Shown: piece after piece, positions 1 to 7,478 of the stretch | Numbering within the stretch: the first letter of the stretch is position 1 | Layout of the letters: each line of letters begins with the position of its first letter | NCBI RefSeq assembly: GCF_040649515.1 | Contig: NZ_JBEZFP010000195.1 | Span: 1-14,216, forward strand | DNA length: 14,216 nt | Source: Yinghuangia elevatio | Lineage (GTDB): Bacteria; Actinomycetota; Actinomycetes; Streptomycetales; Streptomycetaceae | Direction of reading: 5' to 3' | Program-made: the position numbers and the translations under genes | The notes under the pieces: model-generated | What the model was told of the DNA's origin: nothing | What the model saw: the letters and a program-made list of their open reading frames with translations, nothing else | The model's database searches: none

Positions 1-2
1 TT

Positions 3-1874
3 TCAAACCCATAACCCGCCATCCGCGATCGCCGGCGACGTGTTGGGTTTTCCGCGGGGGGCTCTCCCGCTCTCGGCGAGCGGCGTGCGCCCGCCCGTCG
101 GCAGCGTCGCGAGCCGGGCCGCGCCCGCCTCGACGGACGACGTGGGCGGCAGCGCGAGTTCGGCGCCGACGCCCCGGAAGGTCACCAGCCCCACCTTGTC
201 GCGGCGCTGGTACGCGTCGAGCAGCAGCGACAACACCGCGCCCTTCACGGTCCGCATGCGGGCCCGGGCCGCCATCGATCCCGAGGCGTCGACGACGAAG
301 AGCACGAGGTTGCCCTCGCGGCCTTCGCGGACCGCCTCGCGCACGTCGTCGCGGCGCACGACGAGCCCGGGGCCGCGGCGCCCGCGCGCGAGCTGGTGCG
401 GCGCGGCGGCGCGCACGGTGCCCGCCAGGTGCAGACGCCCGGGTCGTGCGCCGGTCGGGCGGCGCTCCCCGGTGGTCCGGCCGGTGCCGGTCTCGGCACG
501 CGACCGACGCCCGGCCGCGCCCTGGCCGAGGCCGGGGACGGCGATCAGCCGCGCGCGGAAGGGCTCGGCCGCGGCGACGGCGGGCTGTTCGGCGGCGGCC
601 GACCCCGGTGCGGCGGGCGGGTGTTCGGCCGCCGGGGGCGCTGTGTCGTGTTCGCCGTCTCGGGGCCGGTCGGCGGTGCGGTCGTCGCGGTCCGCGGCCG
701 GGCCGGCTTCGGGGCCGTTGCGCGGTGCTCCCCCGCCGCCGGGGCCCGGTGCGTCGGGGCCGCCGTCCGGATCCGGGTCTGGGTCCTGCTCGGGTCCGTC
801 GGGGGTACCCGACTCCGAGGGGCTGTCCGGGTCGTACGGGTTCTCCGGGGCGTCCGGCGCCTCGGGTTCGTCGGCCAGCGCCTCGTCCAACTTGTCCTCG
901 TCGAGCCCTGGCGCGTCGAAGGGGTTGCGGCGGCGCCGGTGCGGGAGGGCGAGCCGCGCGGCCTGGCGTACGTCCGCCGCCTCGACCTCGGTGCGCCCGT
1001 GCCATGCCGCGAGGGCCATCGCGGTGCGTGCCGTGACCAGGTCCGCGCGCAGCCCGTCGACCTCGAACGCCGCGCACACGCGCGCGATCCGCTCGAGTTC
1101 GGTGTCGGGCAGCACGACGTGCGGCAGCAGCTCCCGCGCGGTGCGGATGCGCTCCGCGAGCGCCGCGTCGTCGCCGTCCCAGCGGCGCGCGAAGCCGTCG
1201 GGGTCGGCCTCGTACGCCAGCCTGCGCCGCACGACCTCGGCGCGCTCGCGTGGTTCGCGGCTGGCCGCCACCTCGACGGTCAGGCCGAAGCGGTCGAGCA
1301 ACTGCGGGCGCAGCTCGCCCTCCTCGGGGTTCATGGTGCCGACGAGGATGAAGCGCGAGGCGTGCCGCACCGAGACGCCCTCGCGCTCCACGTGCGCGGT
1401 GCCCATGGCGGCCGCGTCGAGGAGCAGGTCGACGAGGTGGTCGTGCAGCAGGTTGACCTCGTCGACGTACAGCAGGCCCCGGTGGGCGGCGGCGAGGAGG
1501 CCCGGTTCGTACGCCTTGACGCCCTCGGCGAGGGCGCGCTCCAGGTCGAGCGATCCGACGAGGCGGTCCTCGGTGGCGCCGACCGGCAGTTCGACGAGCC
1601 GCGCCCGGCGCACCTCGCCGGGCACGCCCGGGTCATGAGGCCCGTCGGGGCAGGCCGTGTCGGGTGCCGCGGGGTCGCACGCGAAGCGGCAGCCGGACAC
1701 CATGGCGGCGTCGGGCAGCAGCCCCGCGAGCGCGCGGACCACGGTCGACTTGGCCGTGCCCTTCTCACCGCGGACCAGCACGCCGCCGACGCCGGGCGAG
1801 ACGGCGTTCAGGAGGAGCGCGAGGCGGAGGTCGGCGAGGCCGACGACGGCGGAGAAGGGGTAGCCGGCGGTCAC
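3..1874 (-). CDS. Cobaltochelatase / magnesium-chelatase-family AAA+ and VWA subunit, 3' end aberrant
   Basis: This is a ChlI/ChlD-type fusion, the kind of motor subunit that in actinomycetes works with CobN to insert cobalt during aerobic cobalamin synthesis. With the GTG at 1874 it is 623 aa. Visible parts are Walker A GEKGTAKST (36-44), Walker B LLYVDE (134-139), sensor-1 GTMNP (179-183), an arginine-finger motif LLDRFG (193-198), an acidic Pro/Asp/Gly linker (about 330-430) and a VWA domain with MIDAS DASGS (529-533) and its threonine in GRTPLAE (595-601). Family members continue past TPLAE with a further VWA portion that includes a TDG motif. Here a 22-residue unrelated tail follows and ends at a TGA (3-5), so the third MIDAS element is missing. 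The open frame extends upstream to 2108, but that part is the riboswitch, so GTG 1874 is preferred; GTG 1949 is possible. The AAA+ identity is firm. Whether the protein is functional is doubtful. Confidence 0.88.
   Translation of the reverse strand: MTAGYPFSAVVGLADLRLALLLNAVSPGVGGVLVRGEKGTAKSTVVRALAGLLPDAAMVSGCRFACDPAAPDTACPDGPHDPGVPGEVRRARLVELPVGATEDRLVGSLDLERALAEGVKAYEPGLLAAAHRGLLYVDEVNLLHDHLVDLLLDAAAMGTAHVEREGVSVRHASRFILVGTMNPEEGELRPQLLDRFGLTVEVAASREPRERAEVVRRRLAYEADPDGFARRWDGDDAALAERIRTARELLPHVVLPDTELERIARVCAAFEVDGLRADLVTARTAMALAAWHGRTEVEAADVRQAARLALPHRRRRNPFDAPGLDEDKLDEALADEPEAPDAPENPYDPDSPSESGTPDGPEQDPDPDPDGGPDAPGPGGGGAPRNGPEAGPAADRDDRTADRPRDGEHDTAPPAAEHPPAAPGSAAAEQPAVAAAEPFRARLIAVPGLGQGAAGRRSRAETGTGRTTGERRPTGARPGRLHLAGTVRAAAPHQLARGRRGPGLVVRRDDVREAVREGREGNLVLFVVDASGSMAARARMRTVKGAVLSLLLDAYQRRDKVGLVTFRGVGAELALPPTSSVEAGAARLATLPTGGRTPLAESGRAPRGKPNTSPAIADGGLWV
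5..50. repeat. Imperfect inverted repeat at the left edge, next to the chelatase 3' end
   Basis: AAACCCATAAC (5-15) faces GTGTTGGGTTT (40-50), an 11-nt inverted repeat with two central mismatches around a 24-nt GC-rich loop. A smaller hairpin, GCGGG/CCCGC on the minus strand, lies just beside it at about 52-70. The repeat starts about 20 nt past the point where the chelatase-like protein stops resembling its family, so it could mark a rearrangement or element end. It could also be a transcription terminator. The window edge prevents a decision. Confidence 0.4.
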
Positions 1875-1964
1875 CGGCGTACCGCCAGGCTCCGGGAACG
1901 GCACGGTATGCGCGGCGACATGGGCTGTCGGCCTCCCTCGGGTGTCCACGCCCTGGTAGGTGGC

Positions 1965-1983
1965 GGGCCCGCGGCGCGGGCCC
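1965..1983 (-). terminator. GC hairpin just downstream of the riboswitch (probable expression platform)
   Basis: GGGCCCGC-GGC-GCGGGCCC is a perfect 8-bp stem with a 3-nt loop. It lies immediately 3' of the B12 box on the minus-strand transcript and about 90 nt before the chelatase start codon. No U-run follows, as is common for actinomycete terminators. I infer that it is the regulatory hairpin of the riboswitch, acting either as a terminator or as a structure that competes with the aptamer. Confidence 0.5.
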
Positions 1984-1984
1984 G

Positions 1985-2155
1985 GACAGCCGGAAGTGTC
2001 TGGCTCCCGGAAGGCTGATGCCCCTCGCGCGGGCGCGTCGAACGGAGTCGGCGCGCCGGTCGGGTTCAGCCGTCCGGTCACAGTGGCGGGACCGCTCCGG
2101 TGTCGCACCGGATTCCTTCCCTGCTGTCGGGCGACAGCCTCTCATACCGCCCACG
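1985..2155 (-). promoter_or_regulatory. Cobalamin (AdoCbl) riboswitch
   Basis: Read on the minus strand, the conserved blocks of the cobalamin aptamer appear in order. There is a P2-like stem GCTGTC/GACAGC (2123-2138), then GGAATCCGGTG (2106-2116) with the perfect hairpin CCGGTG-CGA-CACCGG (2097-2111). The core GCCACTGT follows (2080-2087), and then a B12-box-like segment AGCCAGACACTTCCGGC (1989-2005). It precedes the chelatase-family gene, the expected target. In this class, adenosylcobalamin binding represses the downstream biosynthetic gene. The outer limits are approximate. Confidence 0.92.
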
Positions 2156-2209
2156 GGCCGGTATTTGCGGCGGTCGGGGCGCCTTGCGGGACACGCGGCA
2201 CGGCGATGG

Positions 2210-2215
2210 CAGACT
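2210..2215 (+). promoter_or_regulatory. Putative -10 box for a leaderless hydrolase transcript
   Basis: CAGACT ends 7 nt before the ATG at 2223, the spacing typical of actinomycete leaderless promoters, and no Shine-Dalgarno sequence precedes that ATG. A TTGCGG at 2184-2189 could be a -35 element, but at 20 nt the spacing is long. Confidence 0.4.
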
Positions 2216-2222
2216 GCCCTGC

Positions 2223-3236
2223 ATGGAAGACCCGGTATACGTACCCGACGTCCTGGGCGCGCCCTACGAGAGCGCGACGCTGCAACTCCGCGACGACGCG
2301 GAGGGCGAGGCGGTGGCGACGCTGGTCCGGCGGCGCGCGGATGCCCCGACACGTCGTGCGGTGCTCTATGTGCACGGGTTCAACGACTACTTCTTCCAGA
2401 CCCATCTGGCCGACCGGTTCGTCACGCTCGGCTTCGACTTCTACGCGCTGGACCTGCGGTCGTACGGCCGGTCGATCCGCGCGCACCGCCGCACCAACTA
2501 CGTCGACGACCTGGGCCGCTACTCCGAGGAACTCGACCTGGCCGCGCACATCGTCCGCGAGGTCGAGGGCCACGACACGCTGCTGGTGAACGGCCATTCG
2601 ACGGGTGGCCTGGTGACGGCGCTGTGGGCGCACCACCGCGCGGGGCGGGGCATCGTCGACGGGCTGTTCCTCAACAGCGCCTTCCTCGACCTGAACGCCC
2701 CGTTGGTGGCGCGGACGGTCGGGGTGCGGGCCGTGCACGCGGCGCGCCACTACGTCTCGCAGCGGCCCCTGCCGGGCGGCCTCGGCGGCGGCTACGGGCA
2801 GAGCCTGCACGTCGGCCACCACGGGGAATGGGAGTTCGACCCGGCGTGGAAGGCGATCGAGGGCATCGCGCCCTACGCGGGCTGGGTGGCCGCCGTGCAT
2901 CGCGGCCACCGCGCGGTGGCGCGCGGACTCGCCGTCGACTGCCCGGTGTTGGCGATGTCGTCCACCGCCAGTGTGGACGGGCGCGTGTGGCACGAGGGGC
3001 TGCACACGGCCGACGCCGTGCTGAACGCGGACCGCATCGCCCTGCTGGCGCCGCGCATCGGCCGCCACGTCACCATCGTCCGCGTGCCCGGCGGCATGCA
3101 CGACCTGGCCCTGTCCGGGCCCGAGGTGCGTGCCCAGGTGTTCGACGAACTGGCCCGCTGGATCGGCGCGTACGTGCCATCCGGAACGTCGGCCTCCGCC
3201 ACGCGAAGCCTGTCACCGGATCGGGTTAACAGGTGA
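2223..3236 (+). CDS. Alpha/beta hydrolase (serine hydrolase, lysophospholipase/monoacylglycerol lipase-like)
   Basis: The product is a 337-aa cytosolic alpha/beta hydrolase of the Hydrolase_4 (S33-like) type, probably an esterase acting on acyl-glycerols or other small esters. The oxyanion-hole region is YVHGFND (49-55), the nucleophile elbow is GHSTGG (Ser126) and the C-terminal histidine is in GGMHD (His293). The acid is probably Asp264 or Asp270. There is no signal peptide. The ATG at 2223 is chosen because family similarity starts just after it and a -10-like box sits at leaderless spacing; the frame is open upstream to 2100, over the divergent riboswitch. The gene is followed after 65 bp by a co-directional methyltransferase that appears to have its own promoter. 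Substrate is unknown. Confidence 0.87.
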   Translation: MEDPVYVPDVLGAPYESATLQLRDDAEGEAVATLVRRRADAPTRRAVLYVHGFNDYFFQTHLADRFVTLGFDFYALDLRSYGRSIRAHRRTNYVDDLGRYSEELDLAAHIVREVEGHDTLLVNGHSTGGLVTALWAHHRAGRGIVDGLFLNSAFLDLNAPLVARTVGVRAVHAARHYVSQRPLPGGLGGGYGQSLHVGHHGEWEFDPAWKAIEGIAPYAGWVAAVHRGHRAVARGLAVDCPVLAMSSTASVDGRVWHEGLHTADAVLNADRIALLAPRIGRHVTIVRVPGGMHDLALSGPEVRAQVFDELARWIGAYVPSGTSASATRSLSPDRVNR

Positions 3237-3237
3237 C
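3212..3237. repeat. Inverted repeat over the hydrolase stop codon
   Basis: GTCACC (3212-3217) and GGTGAC (3232-3237) form a 6-bp stem around a 14-nt loop and span the TGA at 3234-3236. It may be a weak terminator for the hydrolase or part of the control region of the next gene. The sequence does not show which. Confidence 0.3.
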
Positions 3238-3289
3238 GGCGAGTACACAAAATCCGTTCTACCTGCGGCGATTCACGGTCCCGGGCTGT

Positions 3290-3295
3290 TAGCAT
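3290..3295 (+). promoter_or_regulatory. Putative -10 box for a leaderless methyltransferase transcript
   Basis: TAGCAT fits the actinomycete TANNNT -10 pattern and ends 6 nt before the GTG at 3302. No Shine-Dalgarno sequence is present between them. No convincing -35 element is visible at 16-19 nt. Confidence 0.45.
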
Positions 3296-3301
3296 CGGCG
3301 C

Positions 3302-4072
3302 GTGGGGGCTCACGAGGTCGCGAACACCGGTTACGCACGCGCGGTACGCGTCTACGAACGGGCGCGCCCTTCCTACCCATTGCCCGTCCTGGCCGAGCTG
3401 ACGGACGCGCTCGGTCTCGGAGCGGGCCGTACCGTCGTCGAACTGGGCGCGGGAACGGGCTTGTTCACCCGGCTGCTCATGCTCACCGGGGCGCGCGTGG
3501 TCGCGGTGGAACCGGTCGCGGCGATGCGCGGACGACTCGTGGAACTGCTGCCCTCGGTCACCGTGGCCGACGGGACCGCGGAGCACACGGGCGTCGCCGC
3601 CGGCTCCGCACACGCGGTCATCGCGGCGCAGGCGTGGCACTGGTTCGACGCGCAGGCGACCCCGGCCGAGGTCGAGCGGGTGCTCGCCCCGGGCGGCGGG
3701 CTCGGGCTGGTGTGGAACACCTATGACGACACGGTCCCGTGGGTGCGCGACTACCAGGACATCTACTTCCGCCGCGCCCCCGCGGACCTGCCGTCGCACC
3801 AGGACGGCACGTGGCGCAAGGTGCTCGAGTCCCGGCCCGGTTGGAGCGGCATCAGCGAGCGGCACTTCCCCAACCCGCACAGGATGTCGCGGGACGGCGT
3901 GATCGACCGCATGCTGTCGAGCAGCCACATCGCATGCCTGGACGCCGGCGAACAGGCCCGGGTTCGCCGCGAGGTCGAGGGCGTGCTCGACGGGCACCCG
4001 GAGACGCGGGGCCGCGACACCGTCGAACTGCCCTATGTGACCGACCTCTACTGGATGGTCCGGGCCAACTGA
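3302..4072 (+). CDS. Class I SAM-dependent methyltransferase (Methyltransf_11 type)
   Basis: This 256-aa protein has the Rossmann-type SAM-binding fold. Motif I is VELGAGTGLF (46-55), the acidic residue that binds the SAM ribose is Glu70 in VVAVEP, and the post-motif segment is AAQAWHWFD (108-116), a pattern common in small actinomycete methyltransferases. The N-terminal YARAVRVYERARPSYP resembles the usual start of this family and supports the GTG at 3302. No substrate-specific domain is visible, so the acceptor is unknown. It is convergent with the GNAT gene, with only 10 nt between stop codons. Confidence 0.88.
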   Translation: MGAHEVANTGYARAVRVYERARPSYPLPVLAELTDALGLGAGRTVVELGAGTGLFTRLLMLTGARVVAVEPVAAMRGRLVELLPSVTVADGTAEHTGVAAGSAHAVIAAQAWHWFDAQATPAEVERVLAPGGGLGLVWNTYDDTVPWVRDYQDIYFRRAPADLPSHQDGTWRKVLESRPGWSGISERHFPNPHRMSRDGVIDRMLSSSHIACLDAGEQARVRREVEGVLDGHPETRGRDTVELPYVTDLYWMVRAN

Positions 4073-4082
4073 GCGGCCGGAC

Positions 4083-4541
4083 TCAGCCGGTCGCGACCGG
4101 CGTGGCCGGGCGGCGCATCTCGACGTGCGGGATGTCGTCCTCCAGGTAGGTGGCGCCGGCGCGGCGGAACCCGAACCGGGCGTACCAGTCCTCCAGCGGC
4201 TCCTGCGCGTCCAGGATGCACGGCGCGTCGCCGATCAGGTCGATCGCGTGCTCCATGAGGCGGGCTGCGGAGCCGGTGCCGCGCTCGGCCCGGGTGGCGC
4301 ACATGCGTCCGATCCGGGCGGTGCCGTCGGCCTCGCGCAACAGGCGCAGGGTCGCGGCGATCTCGCCGTCGCGCTCGAGCCAGAGCTGACGTGCGCCCGG
4401 TTCCAGGTCGCGGCCGTCGAGTTCGGGGTACGGGCACCGCTGTTCGACGACGAAGACGTCCACGCGCAGGCGCAGCAGCCGGTAGAGCACGACGACGTCG
4501 AGGTCGAGGGTCCGGGCGCTGCGGAACTCCAGGTCACTCAC
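4083..4541 (-). CDS. elaA-like: GNAT N-acetyltransferase, ElaA family
   Basis: The protein is about 152 aa. It has the ElaA signature FVVEQRCPYPELDGRD (30-45), the acetyl-CoA loop RGTGSA (87-92), the AQEPLEDWYARFGF segment (112-125) and the terminal IPHVEM (137-142). Family members are predicted to transfer acetyl from acetyl-CoA to an amine; the physiological acceptor is not known. The frame is open to a GTG at 4568. The GTG at 4541 is preferred because similarity begins there, with GGAG just upstream and a TACCGT box 7 nt upstream that would suit leaderless expression. GTG 4550, with GGAAAG 6 nt upstream, is an alternative. It lies downstream of the met transporter but is separated from it by a strong hairpin. 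Confidence 0.87.
   Translation of the reverse strand: MSDLEFRSARTLDLDVVVLYRLLRLRVDVFVVEQRCPYPELDGRDLEPGARQLWLERDGEIAATLRLLREADGTARIGRMCATRAERGTGSAARLMEHAIDLIGDAPCILDAQEPLEDWYARFGFRRAGATYLEDDIPHVEMRRPATPVATG
4086..4101. terminator. Palindrome between the convergent methyltransferase and GNAT genes
   Basis: GCCGGTCGCGACCGGC is a perfect 16-nt palindrome (6-bp stem, CGCG loop). It covers the last codons of the GNAT gene and lies 14 nt after the methyltransferase stop. It may terminate transcription from both sides. No T-run is present. Confidence 0.35.
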
Positions 4542-4576
4542 GCACTCCACGGTACGCTTTCCGGCCACGTGAACAG

Positions 4577-4611
4577 CCCGGCCGGGCCCCGTGTGTCGGG
4601 CCCCGGCCGGG
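4577..4611 (-). terminator. Strong GC hairpin downstream of metQ
   Basis: CCCGGCCGGG (4577-4586) pairs with CCCGGCCGGG (4602-4611); after one C-C mismatch a further CCCG/CGGG pairing extends the stem to about 14 bp over a 5-nt loop. It sits about 105 nt after the metQ stop and just before the ElaA-like gene, so it most likely ends the met operon. The stretch 4612-4717 has no gene, only scattered GTGC-containing sequence. Confidence 0.6.
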
Positions 4612-4717
4612 TGAACTCGCCGTGCGCAGCGGTGCTCGGCGCGCGGGCGCAGGTAGGCGCGTACGCGGGCGCGCCCGTGTGGGACGGTGCGGACTTGCGC
4701 GGGCCTGTGCGGTCGGC

Positions 4718-5530
4718 TCAGAAGGCCGGGAGCACCGAGCCCTGGTAGTTGTCCTCGATGTACTTCTTCACCTCGGGCGAGTTGAGGAGCTTCTTCAGCT
4801 TCTGGACGTTCTCGTCGTTCTCGTGGCCCTTCTTGACCACAAGCACGTTGGCGTACGGGTTGCCCTCCGCCTTCTCCAGCACCAGTGCCTGCTTGGCCTC
4901 CAGGTTCGCCTGGAGCGCGTAGTTGCCGTTGATGACCGATGCGTCGACGTCGTCCAGCGTGCGCGGCAGCTGCTCCGCGTCGAGGGCCTTGAACTTGAGG
5001 TTCTTCGGGTTCTCGACGACGTCCTTCTCGGTGGCGTTGACGCCGACCCCGTCCTTGAGCTTGATCAGCCCGTTGTCGGCGAGCAGCTTGAGGGCCCGGC
5101 CGCCGTTGGTGGCGTCGTTCGGGAAGGAGATGGTCGCGCCGTCCTTGATCTCGGCGACGGACTTGTCCTTCTTCGAGTGCAGGCCGAGCGGTTCGAGGTG
5201 GACCGGCGCCACCGGGACGAGGTCCTTCTTGTTCTCCGAGTTGTACTTGTCGAGGTAGGGCTTGTGCTGGAAGAAGTTGGCGCCGACGCTGCCGTCGTCG
5301 AGGGCCGGGTTCTGCAGCGAGTAGTCGTCGAAGACCTGGACGTCGAGCTTGAGGCCCTCCTTGTCCGCCAGGTTCTTCTTGACGTACTCGAGGATCTGCG
5401 CGTGCGGTACCGCGGAGGCACCCACCTTGAGCGTCCCGGACCCGGAGGACGAGGAGTCGTCGTCGCTGCCGCAGGCCGCGAGGCCCAGCGCGAGGGTTCC
5501 GACGGCCGCGAGAGAAATGAGCTTGCGCAC
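4718..5530 (-). CDS. metQ: MetQ/NlpA-family methionine-binding lipoprotein
   Basis: This 270-aa protein is the extracellular substrate-binding component of a MetNIQ-type importer. The signal peptide has a lipobox LAAC with the lipidated Cys20, followed by a Ser/Asp-rich linker. The mature part shows family motifs: VGASAVPHAQIL near 36-47, then FDDYSLQNPALDDG, NFFQHKPYLD and VINGNYALQA. The length is normal for NlpA lipoproteins. The GTG at 5530 has AGGAAGG 8 nt upstream. It is the last gene of the operon, 32 nt after metI. Ligand could be L-methionine, D-methionine, a methionine derivative or cystine; sequence alone does not separate these. Confidence 0.93.
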   Translation of the reverse strand: MRKLISLAAVGTLALGLAACGSDDDSSSSGSGTLKVGASAVPHAQILEYVKKNLADKEGLKLDVQVFDDYSLQNPALDDGSVGANFFQHKPYLDKYNSENKKDLVPVAPVHLEPLGLHSKKDKSVAEIKDGATISFPNDATNGGRALKLLADNGLIKLKDGVGVNATEKDVVENPKNLKFKALDAEQLPRTLDDVDASVINGNYALQANLEAKQALVLEKAEGNPYANVLVVKKGHENDENVQKLKKLLNSPEVKKYIEDNYQGSVLPAF

Positions 5531-5562
5531 GAAGAGTGCCTTCCTACTTGGGTGGGTGGTTC

Positions 5563-6234
5563 TCAGCGGTGGCTCAGTCGGCGCGACACGAAGTCGCCGA
5601 CCAGCTGGACCGCCTGCACGATGACGATCAGGACGACGACGGTCACGAGCATCGTCCGGTCGTCGAAGTTCTTGTATCCGTAGCGGATGGCCAGGTCGCC
5701 GAGGCCGCCCGCGCCGATCACCCCGGCCATCGCGGAGTACCCGATGACCGCGATCACGGTGACCGTGAAGCCGGAGACCAGGGACGGCAGGGCCTCGCGT
5801 ACCAGAACCTTGCGCACGATGGTGCCCACCGAGGCGCCCATCGCCTGGGCCGCCTCGACCAGCCCCCGGTCGACCTCGCGCACCGAGGTCTCGACGAGGC
5901 GCGCGAAGAACGGGATGGCGCCCACGGTCAGCGGCACCACCATCGCGTCCGTGCCGATCGCGGTGGCCTGCCCGAACAGGCCCATCACCCAGCGGGTGAA
6001 GGGGATCAGGGCGACCAGCAGGATCAGGAACGGGAAGGACCGGCCGACGTTGACGACGAAGCCGAGCACCTTGTTGACCGGGGGCACGGCCAGCAGGCCG
6101 CCCTTGTCGGTCAGCACCAGCAGGACACCGAGCGGCAGTCCGACCAGGACGGTGAACAGCATCGTCCAGCCGACCATCGAGAAGGTCTCCTGGGTCGCCG
6201 TCCACAGCAGCGGGCGCAGTTCGTCCCAGGACAT
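5563..6234 (-). CDS. metI: MetI-family ABC transporter permease
   Basis: The 223-aa membrane permease of the methionine importer has about five hydrophobic helices (for example 20-42, 56-80 and 196-216). The EAA coupling loop EAAQAMGAS (127-135) docks on the ATPase. The tail GYSAMAGVIGAGGLGDLAIRYGY is typical of MetI. The ATG at 6234 is preceded by a perfect AAGGAGG 6 nt upstream, located inside the 3' end of metN. Only 1 nt separates the metN stop from this start, so the two are probably translationally coupled. Confidence 0.94.
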   Translation of the reverse strand: MSWDELRPLLWTATQETFSMVGWTMLFTVLVGLPLGVLLVLTDKGGLLAVPPVNKVLGFVVNVGRSFPFLILLVALIPFTRWVMGLFGQATAIGTDAMVVPLTVGAIPFFARLVETSVREVDRGLVEAAQAMGASVGTIVRKVLVREALPSLVSGFTVTVIAVIGYSAMAGVIGAGGLGDLAIRYGYKNFDDRTMLVTVVVLIVIVQAVQLVGDFVSRRLSHR

Positions 6235-6235
6235 G

Positions 6236-7330
6236 TCAGGCCTCCTTGGCGAAGGTCGGGGCGGCCCCGGGTGCGGTGGCGGCGATCCGCGCGCCGACGA
6301 TCCGTCCGGCGGCCGGCCCGTCGACGGCCCCGGCCACGTCGGCGTCGGCGTCGAGCACGTCCACCTGGAGCCCCTGTTCGCGCAGGTAGCCGATCGGGAC
6401 GACGTTCTGCTCGAAACCGCCGTCCAGCGCGATGCGCATGCGGCCGACCTGGCGTCCCCCGACGGTCTCGACGGCGGCACCGAGGATGTTGACGTCGACG
6501 TTGTAGGTGCGCGCGAGCGTCGACACGAACGGATGCGCGGTCTCCTCGCCCCGGAACGTGATGTCGACCACGGTGGAGCCCTTGCCGTCGACCGGGCCGC
6601 CGAGCGGGAACATGTCCCGGGCGAGCCGCGAGTCGGGGCGGGTCAGCAGGTCCGCGACGGAGCCGGACTCCACGACGCGCCCGTCCTCCATGAGCGCGGC
6701 GGAGTCGCAGATGCTCTTGACGACATCCATCTCGTGGGTGATGAGCAGGATCGTCAGGCCCAGCGACGAGCGCAGGTCGCGCAGCAGGTCGAGGATCGAG
6801 CGGGTGGTCTCGGGGTCGAGGGCCGAGGTGGCCTCGTCGCACAGCAGCACGCGCGGGTCGTTGGCCAGTGCGCGGGCGATCCCGACGCGCTGCTTCTGGC
6901 CGCCGGACAGCTGGGCCGGGTACGCCTTGGCGTGTCCCGAGAGGCCGACCAGCTCCAGCAGTTCGGCGACCTTGCGGTTGCGCTCGGCACGTCCGACGCC
7001 GGCGATCTCCAGCGGTACGGCCACGTTGCCCGCCACGTCGCGGCTGCTGAGCAGGTTGAAGTGCTGGAAGATCATGCCGATGCGCAGGCGCTCGGCACGC
7101 AGGTCGCGGGCCGACAAGGCGGTCAGCTCGCGGCCGCCCACCGCGACCGTGCCGGAGGTGGGGCGCTCCAGGAGGTTGACGCAGCGGATCAGGGTGCTCT
7201 TGCCGGCTCCGCTGCGGCCCAGGACCCCGAAGATCTCGCCTTCGGCGACGTCGAGGTCGACGTGGTCGAGGGCGGTCACCTCGCGATCTCGGGCGCGGAA
7301 GACCTTGGTCAGGGCGTGGGTACGGATCAC
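6236..7330 (-). CDS. metN: MetN-family ABC transporter ATP-binding protein with NIL domain
   Basis: This 364-aa ATPase energises methionine import. Walker A is GRSGAGKST (38-46), the Q-loop is Gln89, the signature is LSGGQ (141-145), Walker B is VLLCDE (161-166) and the switch histidine is His199. The C-terminal part (about 255-328) is a NIL domain. In characterised MetN proteins this domain binds methionine and inhibits transport, so allosteric feedback is expected. GTG 7330 is chosen because similarity starts there (VIRTHALTKVF) and GGAA lies about 8 nt upstream; GTG 7360 in the same frame has no ribosome site. It is the first structural gene after the Cys/Met leader. Confidence 0.94.
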   Translation of the reverse strand: MIRTHALTKVFRARDREVTALDHVDLDVAEGEIFGVLGRSGAGKSTLIRCVNLLERPTSGTVAVGGRELTALSARDLRAERLRIGMIFQHFNLLSSRDVAGNVAVPLEIAGVGRAERNRKVAELLELVGLSGHAKAYPAQLSGGQKQRVGIARALANDPRVLLCDEATSALDPETTRSILDLLRDLRSSLGLTILLITHEMDVVKSICDSAALMEDGRVVESGSVADLLTRPDSRLARDMFPLGGPVDGKGSTVVDITFRGEETAHPFVSTLARTYNVDVNILGAAVETVGGRQVGRMRIALDGGFEQNVVPIGYLREQGLQVDVLDADADVAGAVDGPAAGRIVGARIAATAPGAAPTFAKEA

Positions 7331-7367
7331 CGTGGATTCCAGGTTGCTCGGGGGGACCACCGCGACA

Positions 7368-7387
7368 GCGGGCAGGACGCGGCCCGC
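7368..7387 (-). promoter_or_regulatory. Small hairpin in the metN 5' leader
   Basis: GCGGGC (7368-7373) and GCCCGC (7382-7387) form a 6-bp stem with an 8-nt loop, 38 nt before the metN start. Together with the larger hairpin at 7439-7478 it makes the 167-nt spacer between leader peptide and metN highly structured. A regulatory role is inferred only. Confidence 0.3.
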
Positions 7388-7438
7388 CGGGATGTCGGCG
7401 GCGAGCGCGGTCGGGAGCCGGCGGTTCGGGTCGAACGG

Positions 7439-7478
7439 GGATGAACCGGGGCGCCGCCGGTCGGCGGGGCGCTCATCC
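7439..7478 (-). promoter_or_regulatory. Candidate attenuator hairpin between leader peptide and metN
   Basis: On the minus-strand RNA, GGATGA (7473-7478) pairs with TCATCC (7439-7444). Inside, GCGCC and GCC pair with GGC and GGCGC, leaving a small bulge and a GACC loop. It begins 20 nt after the leader-peptide stop codon, within reach of a ribosome paused near the end of the leader. It could be the structure switched by leader translation. No U-run follows, so it may act at the level of translation or Rho-dependent termination rather than as an intrinsic terminator. Confidence 0.5.

Noticed and set aside
5..50. Integron attC site or transposon terminal repeat
   Set aside because: ACCCAAC on the minus strand fits the RYYYAAC half-site, but the partner GTTATGG breaks GTTRRRY, and no transposase or integrase is visible. 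It is kept only as an unexplained inverted repeat.
40..2018. Long plus-strand open frames opposite the chelatase gene
   Set aside because: They are antisense to an AAA+ gene with all motifs and show Arg/Ser/Ala/Pro-biased composition without recognisable domains, as expected for non-coding frames in very GC-rich DNA.
1875..2108. An N-terminal extension of about 78 residues on the chelatase protein
   Set aside because: The frame is open to 2108, but this DNA contains the cobalamin riboswitch core. Family similarity begins only at the GTG at 1874.
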